Position numbers and translations under genes: made by a program
Shown here: piece after piece, positions 47,304 through 55,739 of the stretch
Position numbering within the stretch: the stretch's first letter is position 1
How the letters are laid out: each line of letters starts with the position of its first letter
Notes under the pieces: model-generated
What the model was told of the DNA's origin: nothing
What the model saw: the letters and a program-made list of their open reading frames with translations, nothing else
Databases searched by the model: none
Source of the DNA: Micromonospora violae
GTDB lineage: Bacteria; Actinomycetota; Actinomycetes; Mycobacteriales; Micromonosporaceae
NCBI RefSeq assembly: GCF_004217135.1
Contig: NZ_SHKK01000001.1
Span: 2,604,001-2,668,000, forward strand
Length of the DNA stretch: 64,000 nucleotides
Direction: 5' to 3'

Positions 47304-48290
47304 TCAGTCGGCGACGTCCACGACGACCTTGCCCTCGGCGGCACCGTCGGCGACCAGGCGGTGGGCGTCCATGACCGTGTCGAGCGTGAACCGGCGCGCG
47401 TCCAGTCGGGGGCGCAGCGCACCGGCGTCGGCCATCGTCGCGATCTCGCGCAGGATGACACCGTGGTGTTCGCGGCCGCGCCCGGTGAGCATCGGCAGCA
47501 GGGTGAACACGCCGGAGTAGGTCGCGCCCCGGAACGACAGTGGGGCGAGCGAGTGGGAGCCCCAGCCCAGCGCGCTGACGACGTGCCCGTGGTAGGTGCG
47601 TACCGCCGCGAACGACGCGTCGAGCGTCGCGCCGCCGACGGTGTCCATGACGATGTCGAACCCCGCACCGCCGGTGTACCTCTCGACGTACTCCTCGACC
47701 GTGCTCGCGGTGTAGTCGATCGGCACGGCGCCCAGGCTCTCGATCACCCGCAGGCTCGCCGGCCCGCCCGTGGCGTACACCTCGGCGCCGCGCGCCCGGG
47801 CAAGCTGCACGCCCACGTGACCGACACCGCCGGCACCGCCGTGCACCAGCACCTTCTGCCCGGCGTGGACCCCGGCCCGGTCGACCAGCCCTTCCCAGGA
47901 GGTGACCGCCGCCAGCGGCAGGGCGGCGGCCTCCCGCATCGAGAGGCTTCCCGGCTTGTGGGCCAGCAACCGGGCGTCCACGGCGGCGTACTCGGCCAGC
48001 GAGCCCGGTAGGTCGCCGACGCCGCCGCACAGCCCGTACACCTCGTCTCCCGGCTGGAAGCCGGTCACCTCAGCGCCGACCGCCGCGACGACCCCGGCAA
48101 GGTCCAGGCCGAGCACCGCGGGCAGTTGGACACGTGCGTGCGCGGCCTTTCCGGCCTGGATCTTCGTGTCGAGTGGGTTGACCCCGCTGGCGACGACCCG
48201 CACCAGCACCTGGCCGGGCCCCGGGGCGGGGTCGTCGATCTCCTCGATCGTCAGCGGAGCGTCGAACTCCCGCAGCACCGCAGCACGCAT
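47304..48290 (-). CDS. NADPH:quinone oxidoreductase-type zinc-independent MDR enzyme
   Basis: 328 residues from ATG 48290; frames running further upstream enter the divergent copper-chaperone region. Medium-chain dehydrogenase/reductase: N-terminal GroES-like domain (VLVRVVASGVNPLDTKIQAG), Rossmann motif VHGGAGGVGHVGVQLAR (about 150-166), and C-terminal ADGAAEGKVVVDV. It lacks the Cys/His zinc ligands of alcohol dehydrogenases, like the quinone reductase (Qor) group. The substrate may be a quinone or other enone. The stop lies about 65 bases before the thioesterase riboswitch on the same strand, so read-through could place it upstream of that leader, but the riboswitch points away from this gene. 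Confidence 0.88.
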   Translation of the reverse strand: MRAAVLREFDAPLTIEEIDDPAPGPGQVLVRVVASGVNPLDTKIQAGKAAHARVQLPAVLGLDLAGVVAAVGAEVTGFQPGDEVYGLCGGVGDLPGSLAEYAAVDARLLAHKPGSLSMREAAALPLAAVTSWEGLVDRAGVHAGQKVLVHGGAGGVGHVGVQLARARGAEVYATGGPASLRVIESLGAVPIDYTASTVEEYVERYTGGAGFDIVMDTVGGATLDASFAAVRTYHGHVVSALGWGSHSLAPLSFRGATYSGVFTLLPMLTGRGREHHGVILREIATMADAGALRPRLDARRFTLDTVMDAHRLVADGAAEGKVVVDVAD

Positions 48291-48471
48291 AACCGTCCGC
48301 ACTCTCCGTGATCGTGGTGTCACTGTGACGCTATCCGACCGAATCGCCGACCGGGCGGCTTCCCTGGTGGGCTGCCCCGCGTCCGTGCAGGGTTCCGCCT
48401 CATGACCGCCCGGAACTTTCCCCGTGGCGGGTCCGACCAACCTCCCAGCAGCAACCATCGGAGGAAGAACA

Positions 48472-49074
48472 ATGCGCACCACCAGCCCAAACGTTTCACG
48501 CCGCAGCTCGGCCGCGATCCTCGCCGCCGCGATCCTGACGGTGGGCGCAGCCGGTTGCGGCTCGTCCGACTCTCCGTCGACCGCGCAGGCGGGCCCGTCC
48601 GCGTCGGCCTCGGCCAACCCGGACGCTGGGGTGCTCAGCATTCGTGACCCGTGGGTGAAGGCCGCCGACAAGGGGATGACGGCGGCTTTCGGGACCCTGG
48701 TCAACGACGGCGACAGCGATGTCACGGTGACCGGTGCCACGACCTCGCTGTCGCCGATGGAGCTGCACGAGATGACCATGAAGGACGGCACGATGGTCAT
48801 GCAGGCCAAGCAGGGTGGCATCGTGATCAAGGCCAGGAGCACGCACGCCTTGGCGCCCGGTGGCGACCACCTCATGCTGATGAACCTCACCAAGCCCGTC
48901 CAGGCCGGCGACGAGTTGACCTTCACCTTGACCTTCGCCGACGGCAGGACCCAGCAGTTCCGGGCCGTGGCCAAGCCGTTCACCGGCGCACAGGAGAGCT
49001 ACGCCCCCGGGCACGGCCAGCCCATGCCCGACATGAGCGCCACGCCGGAGACGAGCATGAGCCCGGCATCGTGA
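48472..49074 (+). CDS. Copper chaperone PCu(A)C family lipoprotein (ECuC-like)
   Basis: 200 residues from ATG 48472 with GAGGAAG upstream. Lipoprotein signal with lipobox GAAGC (Cys about 23). The PCuAC domain has the copper-binding pattern MELHEMTMKDGTM (about 98-110) then PGGDHLMLMN (about 134), the H(M)Xn-HXM signature. A Met-rich C-terminal tail (HGQPMPDMSATPETSMS) may bind extra copper. First gene of an overlapping copper cluster with a DyP peroxidase and CopC, as for Streptomyces ECuC. Confidence 0.9.
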   Translation: MRTTSPNVSRRSSAAILAAAILTVGAAGCGSSDSPSTAQAGPSASASANPDAGVLSIRDPWVKAADKGMTAAFGTLVNDGDSDVTVTGATTSLSPMELHEMTMKDGTMVMQAKQGGIVIKARSTHALAPGGDHLMLMNLTKPVQAGDELTFTLTFADGRTQQFRAVAKPFTGAQESYAPGHGQPMPDMSATPETSMSPAS

Positions 49075-50306
49075 CGCGGACACCACCTGTCCGGCCGGTG
49101 AGCAGGCGGGGCCTGCTCACCGGCGGGGCCCTGGCCGCCGGCGGAGCCCTCGCCGGCGGTGCCGCCATCGCCACGACCCGCACCGGCAGCGGCCAACCGC
49201 AGCCGGCTGCCGGCACCACGCCGGTGGCGAGCGTCGGCAACCTGGTCGAGCCGTTCCACGGCGTACGGCAGGCCGGCGTGGCCACCGAGCCGCAGGCGCA
49301 CGCGTCCTTCGTGGCGCTGACCCTGCGGGCCGGCGTCGACCGGGCCGCGCTGGGGCGGATGCTGCGGCTGCTCACCGACGACGCCGCCCGGCTCACCCAG
49401 GGGCAGCCGGCCCTGGCCGACACCGAGGCCGAGCTCGGGCTGCTGCCCGCACGGTTGACCGTCACCTTCGGCTTCGGGCCCGGCCTCTACCGGGCGGCCG
49501 GCGTCGACGACCGCCGGCCGGCATCGGTGACCGACCTGCCGGCGTTCCGCATCGACCGGCTTCAACCGGCCTGGTCCGGCGGTGACCTGCTGCTGCAGAT
49601 CTGCGCCGACGACGCGATCACCGTCGCCCACGCCCAGCGCGTGCTGATCAAGGACAGCCGACCGTTCGCCACCGTTCGGTGGGTCCAACAGGGCTTCCGG
49701 CGCAGCCCCGGCGTCGAGCCGGGCGGCCACACCCAACGCAACCTGTTCGGTCAGCTCGACGGCACCGCCAACCCCCGACCCGGCTCGCCCATGGACACCG
49801 CGCTCTGGGTGCCGGACGGCCCAGCGTGGCTGCGCGACAGCACCACGCTGGTGGTCCGGCGCATCAGCATGAACATGGAGACCTGGGACCTGCTCGGCCG
49901 CGCTGATCGCGAGCTCGCCGTCGGGCGCCGGCTCGACACCGGCGCCCCGCTCACCGGCACCACCGAACACGACGAACCCGACTTCGCCGCCACCGACGCC
50001 GACGGCCTCACCGTCATCCCCGACTTCTCGCATCTGACCCGCGCCCACGTCACCGACGACCGGCTGAAGATCCTGCGCCGGCCCTACAACTACGACGGCG
50101 TGCCGACAGCCGACGGCAGCGCCGACAGCGGCCTGATCTTCACCTCGTACCAGGCCGACATCGCCCGACAGTTCCTGCCCATCCAGCGCCGGCTGGCCGA
50201 CCGCGACCTGCTCAACGAGTGGACCACACCGATCGGGTCCGCTGTCTTCGCCATCCCGCCCGGCTGTCCACCTGGCGGTTGGATCGGCGAGCAGGTGCTC
50301 GGATGA
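49071..50306 (+). CDS. Tat-exported DyP-type haem peroxidase (DtpA/EfeB-like)
   Basis: 411 residues from GTG 49071 (GTGA overlap). Twin-arginine signal SRRGLLTGG followed by an Ala/Gly-rich hydrophobic stretch. DyP fold with the diagnostic GxxDG motif in FGQLDGTANP (about 225) and the proximal-haem His in DFSHLTRAHV (about 322). In Streptomyces lividans the Tat substrate DtpA works with ECuC and Sco copper chaperones in maturing the copper oxidase GlxA. The same neighbours here suggest an equivalent role, but no GlxA/CslA or Sco gene is in the window; EfeB-type iron use is the alternative. Confidence 0.9.
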   Translation: MTRTPPVRPVSRRGLLTGGALAAGGALAGGAAIATTRTGSGQPQPAAGTTPVASVGNLVEPFHGVRQAGVATEPQAHASFVALTLRAGVDRAALGRMLRLLTDDAARLTQGQPALADTEAELGLLPARLTVTFGFGPGLYRAAGVDDRRPASVTDLPAFRIDRLQPAWSGGDLLLQICADDAITVAHAQRVLIKDSRPFATVRWVQQGFRRSPGVEPGGHTQRNLFGQLDGTANPRPGSPMDTALWVPDGPAWLRDSTTLVVRRISMNMETWDLLGRADRELAVGRRLDTGAPLTGTTEHDEPDFAATDADGLTVIPDFSHLTRAHVTDDRLKILRRPYNYDGVPTADGSADSGLIFTSYQADIARQFLPIQRRLADRDLLNEWTTPIGSAVFAIPPGCPPGGWIGEQVLG

Positions 50307-50860
50307 CCGTGCCGCCGTCGCTCCCCATCGCCGTGCGGCTCGGCGCGGCGGTGCTCGCCGTCCTCGTGGCGGTGCTCGTTCCGGCCAACCCGGCCTGGGC
50401 GCACAACTCGCTCCGGACCGCCACGCCCGCCCAGGGCGCGACCCTGCCGAGCGCACCGACCGAGGTCACGCTCGAATTCAGGCAGCGGCTCGACCCGACC
50501 TTCAGCACGATCGTGCTCACCGACGCCGCCAAGCGGAAGCTTCCAACCGGCGAACCGGTGGTCACCGGCGCGACGAGCACGGTGCAGGTGACCGAGGCGC
50601 TACCGAACGGGACCTACACGGTCGCGTACCGGGTCGTCTCCGTCGACGGGCACCCGGTTCAGGGGTCGTATCCGTTCACGGTGGCCGATCCCACGTCCAG
50701 CGCCGCGCCGGTTGCCGCCGTCGGCGCGTCAGCGCCCGCAGTGCAGGCTGACCGTGGTCCGAGCGTCGGCGTACTCATCGCCGGTGCCGCGCTGGCCCTC
50801 CTCGTCCTGGCGACGGCTGGGCTGCGCTGGCGACGGGCGGCCCGACCCGACCGGTCGTGA
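50303..50860 (+). CDS. copC: CopC-domain copper-binding membrane protein
   Basis: 185 residues from ATG 50303 (ATGA overlap). Signal peptide ending AWA, so the mature protein starts HNSLRTATPAQG with the N-terminal His used for Cu(II) in CopC. The domain continues to VDGHPVQGSYPFTV (second copper His/Asp region). A linker and one C-terminal membrane helix with an Arg-rich tail anchor it. It is the third gene of the copper cluster. CopD is not fused or adjacent. Confidence 0.9.
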   Translation: MTVPPSLPIAVRLGAAVLAVLVAVLVPANPAWAHNSLRTATPAQGATLPSAPTEVTLEFRQRLDPTFSTIVLTDAAKRKLPTGEPVVTGATSTVQVTEALPNGTYTVAYRVVSVDGHPVQGSYPFTVADPTSSAAPVAAVGASAPAVQADRGPSVGVLIAGAALALLVLATAGLRWRRAARPDRS

Positions 50861-51004
50861 CGCCCGGTTCCCACTCCCCCAACCCTGGGAACCGCAGGCG
50901 TCTCTCCCCCGACTACCAGTCAGGGCCGAAGCGACACCTCACCGGGCGACCAGACCAGTACGGGAAGCACCTTCGCGCTTCCCGACTCTTCCGATCGGAT
51001 CACC

Positions 51005-52480
51005 ATGTCTCTCACCGAGTTGTCCGGCACGCCGACGCCGGAGCGCGCCACGACCACCGCGATGCCGACCCGACCGGGCCGGCGCACGTCACCGTTCGGT
51101 GCGTTGTTGCTACGGCTGCACTTCTACGCCGGCATTCTCGTCGCCCCGTTCCTGGTGGTCGCCGCGCTGACCGGCCTGGCCTACACCACCACCCCACAGC
51201 TCGACGCCGTCCTCTACGGCGACCAGCTGACCGTCGCCCAGGTGGGTGAGCGTCAGCTGCCGCTGGCCGAGCAGATCGGGGCCGCGCGCAACGCACACCC
51301 CGACGGCAGCATCACCACCGTGCAGCCCGGCGACGGCGACCAGACCACCAAGGTGGTGTTCTCCCTGCCCGAGCTTGGCGAGAACCAGCACACCGTCTAC
51401 ATCAATCCGTACACCGGCGAGTCCCAGGGGCAGCTCACCACCTGGTTCGGGTCCACTCCGATCACCACCTGGCTGGACGACCTGCACCGTCACCTGCACC
51501 TGGGCACGGTGGGCGAGCACTACTCCGAACTCGCCGCGAGCTGGCTGTGGGTGATGGCGCTTGGCGGGGTCGTCCTCTGGTGGCGGCGACGCGGCGCCGC
51601 CCGATCCGCCGCCCGGCATCTGCTCGTGCCGGACCTGTCCACAGGTAAGGGTGTGCGCCGTACCAGGGGGTGGCACGCCACCACCGGTATCTGGCTCACC
51701 GTCGGGCTCCTCTTCCTGTCGGTAACCGGTCTGACCTGGTCCCGCTATGCCGGTGCGAACTTCGCCACCGGTTTGGACGCGCTGAGTGCCCGCACTCCGG
51801 AGATCTCCACCAGCCTCACCGTCGACCCCACCACCCCAGCCGAGACCGGCGGGGGTCACGAGCACGGTGCCGCTGGGGCCGGCGGGGTCGTCGAGATGGC
51901 GGCCTTCGACCGGGTCCTGGCGGTGGCTCGCGGCGCGGGCCTCTCCGGTCCGGTCGAGATCACCCCCGCGCCGGGTCCAGGCTCCGCCTGGACCGTCACG
52001 CAGGTCGACAACACCTGGCCGGTCAAGAAGGACCGCATCGCTGTCGACCCGGCCTCCGGCACGGTCACCGCCCGCAGCGACTTCGCCGACTGGCCCCTAC
52101 TGGCTCAACTGAGCGGCCTCGGCATCCAGGCCCACATGGGGATTCTCTTCGGCCTGGTCAACCAAATCCTGCTCGCCGCGCTCGCCCTCGGCCTGCTCTG
52201 CGTCATCCTCTGGGGCTACCGGATGTGGTGGCAACGCCGACCCACCCGCGCCGACCGCCGGGCGATCGCCGGCACCCCGCCAGCCCCCGGCGGCGTACGC
52301 GGCCTGCCGGTCTGGGCGCTGTTGATCGGCGTACCGGTGACCGTGGTGATCGGCTGGGCGCTGCCGCTGTTCGGGCTCACCCTGCTCGGCTTTCTCGTCA
52401 TCGACGTCGTGGTGGGGGCGGTGGCTCGACGCCCACGGCCTGCCGCGACTCCCACCTCTCCCGCACCCGGGCGGAACTGA
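51005..52480 (+). CDS. PepSY-domain membrane protein
   Basis: 491 residues with four or more membrane helices: one near 33-55 (LRLHFYAGILVAPFLVVAALTGL), then an extracellular PepSY-type domain, helices near 178-195 and 225-245, a His-rich external loop (GGGHEHGAAG), and C-terminal helices. LDDLHRHLHLG and HAHMGILFG-like IQAHMGILFGLVNQ blocks are typical of the PepSY_TM (PiuB/COG3182) family, often tied to iron-siderophore reduction or copper loci. It lies 144 bases after copC and may be separately transcribed. Function in metal reduction is inference. Confidence 0.85.
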   Translation: MSLTELSGTPTPERATTTAMPTRPGRRTSPFGALLLRLHFYAGILVAPFLVVAALTGLAYTTTPQLDAVLYGDQLTVAQVGERQLPLAEQIGAARNAHPDGSITTVQPGDGDQTTKVVFSLPELGENQHTVYINPYTGESQGQLTTWFGSTPITTWLDDLHRHLHLGTVGEHYSELAASWLWVMALGGVVLWWRRRGAARSAARHLLVPDLSTGKGVRRTRGWHATTGIWLTVGLLFLSVTGLTWSRYAGANFATGLDALSARTPEISTSLTVDPTTPAETGGGHEHGAAGAGGVVEMAAFDRVLAVARGAGLSGPVEITPAPGPGSAWTVTQVDNTWPVKKDRIAVDPASGTVTARSDFADWPLLAQLSGLGIQAHMGILFGLVNQILLAALALGLLCVILWGYRMWWQRRPTRADRRAIAGTPPAPGGVRGLPVWALLIGVPVTVVIGWALPLFGLTLLGFLVIDVVVGAVARRPRPAATPTSPAPGRN

Positions 52481-52487
52481 GCCATCG

Positions 52488-52521
52488 GTCCGGCCGTCCG
52501 TCCCGTGACGGACGGCCGGAC
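52488..52521. terminator. Bidirectional hairpin terminator
   Basis: A 15-bp perfect stem (52488-52502 with 52507-52521), CCGT loop, between the convergent PepSY and oxalate decarboxylase genes. Confidence 0.75.
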
Positions 52522-52546
52522 GCGCACCGGAAGAACCCGCCCTCGC

Positions 52547-53680
52547 TCAGAGCACGACCTGCTTGGTGTTCGGCAGGCTGTCGACGATCGACTTCGGCAC
52601 GTTGATCGTGTCGGCGATGATCTCGTGGGGCGTGTTGGCCATCCACTGCATCACCGAGATGTCCTCGAACCGGGGATGGCGGAACATCTCCAGGAACACC
52701 AACGGCACGTCGCCGGTGTTCTCGATGTAGTGGCCGTACGCGAAGGGGACGTAACCCACGTCGCCGGCCTGGAAGTCGAACGTCCGGGCGGCGGCCTGCG
52801 CCGCGAAGACTCCCATCCGCCCGGTGCCGGAGATGTAGTACTGCCACTCGTCGGTGGTGGGATGCCAGTGCAGTTCGCGCATCCCGCCCGGCTCGACCTC
52901 CACCAAGGCTGCGGAGGTGGTCACCGAGGCCGCAAAGTTGGTCGAGTCGGTGATCCGGACCGTTCCGCCCCGGAAGCGCTGCGGGGTCTGCGCGAGCATC
53001 CGGTGCTTGAAGCTTCGGGGGATGTCGCCGGTCGGGCTGACCACCCGGTCCTGGTGCAGCGGCGGTGGGACGTCGCCCTGGAAGATGTACTTCTCCCGTT
53101 CGGGCAGGTTCTCCATCTGTTCCAGGGTCCAGCCGAAGTTCTTTGCCAGGACATGCCTCGGGGTGTGCGCGAAGAAGTCGCTGAGCAGGAACGTGTTGTT
53201 CTCCGAGAACGCGCCGTCGTCGAAGACCAGCAGGAACTGCGCGCCGTCCTCCAACGCCTGGATGTTGTGCGGCACGCCCTGCGGAAAGAACCACAGATCG
53301 CCCGCCTTCACGTCCTCGATGAAGTTGCGTCCCTCGTGGTCGACGGCGCTGATCCGGCAACTGCCGCTGAGCATGTACGCCCACTCCGACTGCTGGTGCC
53401 AGTGGATCTCCCGGTACGCGCCCGGTTCGAGACCGAACTGGACGCCGGACAACTGACTGGCGATCGGGAGGTCGCGGCTGGTGACCTCGCGGGTCCAGCC
53501 GCCCTTCTCCACCCGGGTGTGCGCCTGCGAGAAGGAGAACTTGAGGTTGGGTACCAGCCTGCTGTCGGTGGTCGGCGGAACCAGGAGGTCCGGGTTCTGC
53601 CGTTCAAGCTCGACGTTACGGCCCGCGAAGGGCGCGCCGCCCTGGTCGCCGCGCCGCGGCTCGGGATCGCTGTTCGGCAT
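52547..53680 (-). CDS. oxdC: Oxalate decarboxylase (bicupin)
   Basis: 377 residues from ATG 53680 with GAGGAG upstream. Two cupin domains, each with Mn ligands: EIHWHQQSEWAYML and FPQGVPHNIQ in the first; ELHWHPTTDEWQYY and VPFAYGHYIENTG in the second. The first-domain lid reads SENNT (B. subtilis OxdC: SENST), retaining the Glu that separates decarboxylase from oxidase. It converts oxalate to formate and CO2. No Sec or Tat signal, so cytoplasmic. A small membrane-protein gene lies 13 bases upstream and is presumably cotranscribed. Confidence 0.92.
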   Translation of the reverse strand: MPNSDPEPRRGDQGGAPFAGRNVELERQNPDLLVPPTTDSRLVPNLKFSFSQAHTRVEKGGWTREVTSRDLPIASQLSGVQFGLEPGAYREIHWHQQSEWAYMLSGSCRISAVDHEGRNFIEDVKAGDLWFFPQGVPHNIQALEDGAQFLLVFDDGAFSENNTFLLSDFFAHTPRHVLAKNFGWTLEQMENLPEREKYIFQGDVPPPLHQDRVVSPTGDIPRSFKHRMLAQTPQRFRGGTVRITDSTNFAASVTTSAALVEVEPGGMRELHWHPTTDEWQYYISGTGRMGVFAAQAAARTFDFQAGDVGYVPFAYGHYIENTGDVPLVFLEMFRHPRFEDISVMQWMANTPHEIIADTINVPKSIVDSLPNTKQVVL

Positions 53681-53693
53681 GGACGCTGTCTCC

Positions 53694-53954
53694 TCACTCG
53701 GGTCGGATCGGATGGGGTGCGGGAACGGATCCGTCCCGCAGCCGTAGCCGGGGCGAGATCCCCAGCAGGGCACGCACTCCGGGCCAGCCGTACTGGACCG
53801 CGACCGCGACCGGGATCGCCACCGCGGTCGCCATCAGCACCAGGCGGGTCCACGCCGGAGCGTCACCACCCGCCCCGGTGCTGGCGAAGAGGATCACCAT
53901 CAGCAGTACGCCCCGGAGCCGGTACCGACCGGGAAGTTCAGTGAGCTGGGCCAT
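53694..53954 (-). CDS. Small two-helix membrane protein upstream of oxalate decarboxylase
   Basis: 86 residues from ATG 53954. Two hydrophobic segments (about 14-27 and 36-56) separated by a short polar turn; no recognised family. It ends 13 bases before the oxdC start, so both are likely in one transcript. An oxalate/formate exchange role would need a much larger protein, so this is at most an accessory. Confidence 0.6.
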   Translation of the reverse strand: MAQLTELPGRYRLRGVLLMVILFASTGAGGDAPAWTRLVLMATAVAIPVAVAVQYGWPGVRALLGISPRLRLRDGSVPAPHPIRPE

Positions 53955-53988
53955 GATTCGATGATCGACGCGGCAGACCGACCGTCGC

Positions 53989-53998
53989 ATCACGTGAT
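53989..53998. promoter_or_regulatory. Palindromic operator candidate ATCACGTGAT
   Basis: A 10-bp perfect palindrome lies 35 bases before the small membrane-protein gene and in the shared gap with the divergent LuxR gene. The binding protein is unknown; the palindrome alone is weak evidence. Confidence 0.35.
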
Positions 53999-54152
53999 CG
54001 CGCCATTACCGGAACCGAAAACCCGGACGGCGGGCGCGAATCTGCGCACTCCCGCCGGTTCGTCGATCTGGTCGCCCACACCTGCCGCCATGGCTAGGCT
54101 CGGTCTCAGGACGGCATTTCGACGCGCCTGGTAACCACCGGGGAGAACGCCA

Positions 54153-55724
54153 TTGTCCGAATCATCCTTCCACGCCGGAATGCCCCCGGCAGACGACATC
54201 GACGCCGAGCAACGACGGCACCGGCTGTTCGCCACCGCGGATCAGCTCCGACTCGCCGGGCGCGGGATGGAGGCGCTCCACGCCCTGGCCGCGGAGATCG
54301 CCAACGGTCGCGGCGGCGAACGCCACCGCACGCACCTGCTCGGTCGCCTGGCGCAGAGCGTGGCACTGGAGCAGCCGACCATCGCCCTCGCCGGTCTACG
54401 GGAGGCGCTGAACCTCCGACTGGACGCCCCCACCCGCAGCACCCTGCTCGCTCTGATCGCCACGATCGCGGCCCGCACCGGCCACCCGGACACCGATGCC
54501 CTGCTGCGTGACGCGGGTACCGCGCACGCCGCGTCGGGTGATCAGACGTCCGCTCGCCACCTCGCCCTCGGCCGGGCCGCCCGCTCGCTCGCGCACGGCG
54601 ACCTGCCGGGCGCCCAGGCCGTGCTGGCGGTCCTGGACCCGGATTCCTGGGCGGCGCGAGCCGACGCCCCGTCCATCCGGGCCGAACGGATCCTGGTGCA
54701 GCTCGGCCTGGGCGGGCACCAGGACGCGCGGGCCGCGACCCCCCACGTGCCGGACAGGGCCGTTTCGCTGACCGGGCTGACCGCGCTGGACTGCCTACGC
54801 ATGGTGGCCGTGGGAGAGCTGCCCGAGGCGGCTGCGTTGGCCGTCACGACGCTCAGCTCCGGCGCGGCAGAGCTCAGCAGGGAGGTTCGTGCCCTCCTGG
54901 TCGCGGTGATCGGCGAGGTCCGCTACCGCCGTGGCGAACACGACGACGCGCGCGCCATCCTCCGCGCCTGCCTGGCCGAGGAGCGCTGGCCGGACCGTAC
55001 GATGTGGACGTTTGCGTTCTGTGTGGCGGTCCGCGACCCCACCCTCAGCGCGCCTGCGGGCCTGCTCACCCGGGTCGTCGCCGACGTGCACCGGTCGGTC
55101 CGGCCCCTCCTGCCCGTGCCGCACTTCGGTCCCCGACTGGTACGCGCGGCGGTGGCCGCTGGCGACACCCAGGCCGCCCGGCGGGTGACCGAACTGGTCG
55201 AGCTGGTGTCCACCCGTACGCCGGTGCCGTTGTGGCACGCGTTGGCCGACCAGAGCCGAGGGTTGCGCGATGGCGACCCGGACGCGCTCCGGTCGGCGGT
55301 CGACCAACTGCGGACGACCGCCGCGCGGCCGGCGCTGGCCGACGCGTTGCTCGACCTCGCGAACTGCGCCCGGGTGCGATCCGCGGAGGCACGCGATGCC
55401 GCGTACGAGGCGGCTGCTCTCTACGCCCGGATCGGCGCCCCTGGCGACCAGGCGATCGCCGACCGGCGCTGCGCTGCCCTCACTGCCACCCCGCGCCACC
55501 GACCGTCGATGGACGAGCCGCCCCGCATTGGCATCGACGCGCTCACCCCCGCCGAGGAGCGGGTGGCCGAGATGCTCGCCGCCGGCGCCACGAAGAGGGA
55601 GGCGGCCAGGAGCCTCTTCGTCTCCTTCCACACCGTGGACAGCCAGCTGCGATCCATCTACCACAAGCTGGGCATCAACAATCGGATGCAGCTGGTACGG
55701 GCCTGGGAGCGGACCAGGCGATAG
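54153..55724 (+). CDS. LuxR-family regulator with TPR-like helical region
   Basis: 523 residues from TTG 54153 (GGGGAG nine bases upstream). Residues about 20-430 are helical repeats of the TPR/MalT type without a visible P-loop, so it lacks the ATPase of the classical LAL regulators. The C-terminal 65 residues form a LuxR helix-turn-helix (LTPAEERVAEMLAAGATKREAARSLFVSFHTVDSQLRSIYHKLGI). It is divergent from the oxalate decarboxylase pair and could regulate it. An in-frame ATG at 54180 is another possible start. Confidence 0.85.
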   Translation: MSESSFHAGMPPADDIDAEQRRHRLFATADQLRLAGRGMEALHALAAEIANGRGGERHRTHLLGRLAQSVALEQPTIALAGLREALNLRLDAPTRSTLLALIATIAARTGHPDTDALLRDAGTAHAASGDQTSARHLALGRAARSLAHGDLPGAQAVLAVLDPDSWAARADAPSIRAERILVQLGLGGHQDARAATPHVPDRAVSLTGLTALDCLRMVAVGELPEAAALAVTTLSSGAAELSREVRALLVAVIGEVRYRRGEHDDARAILRACLAEERWPDRTMWTFAFCVAVRDPTLSAPAGLLTRVVADVHRSVRPLLPVPHFGPRLVRAAVAAGDTQAARRVTELVELVSTRTPVPLWHALADQSRGLRDGDPDALRSAVDQLRTTAARPALADALLDLANCARVRSAEARDAAYEAAALYARIGAPGDQAIADRRCAALTATPRHRPSMDEPPRIGIDALTPAEERVAEMLAAGATKREAARSLFVSFHTVDSQLRSIYHKLGINNRMQLVRAWERTRR

Positions 55725-55739
55725 CCGTACCGGTCGGGG

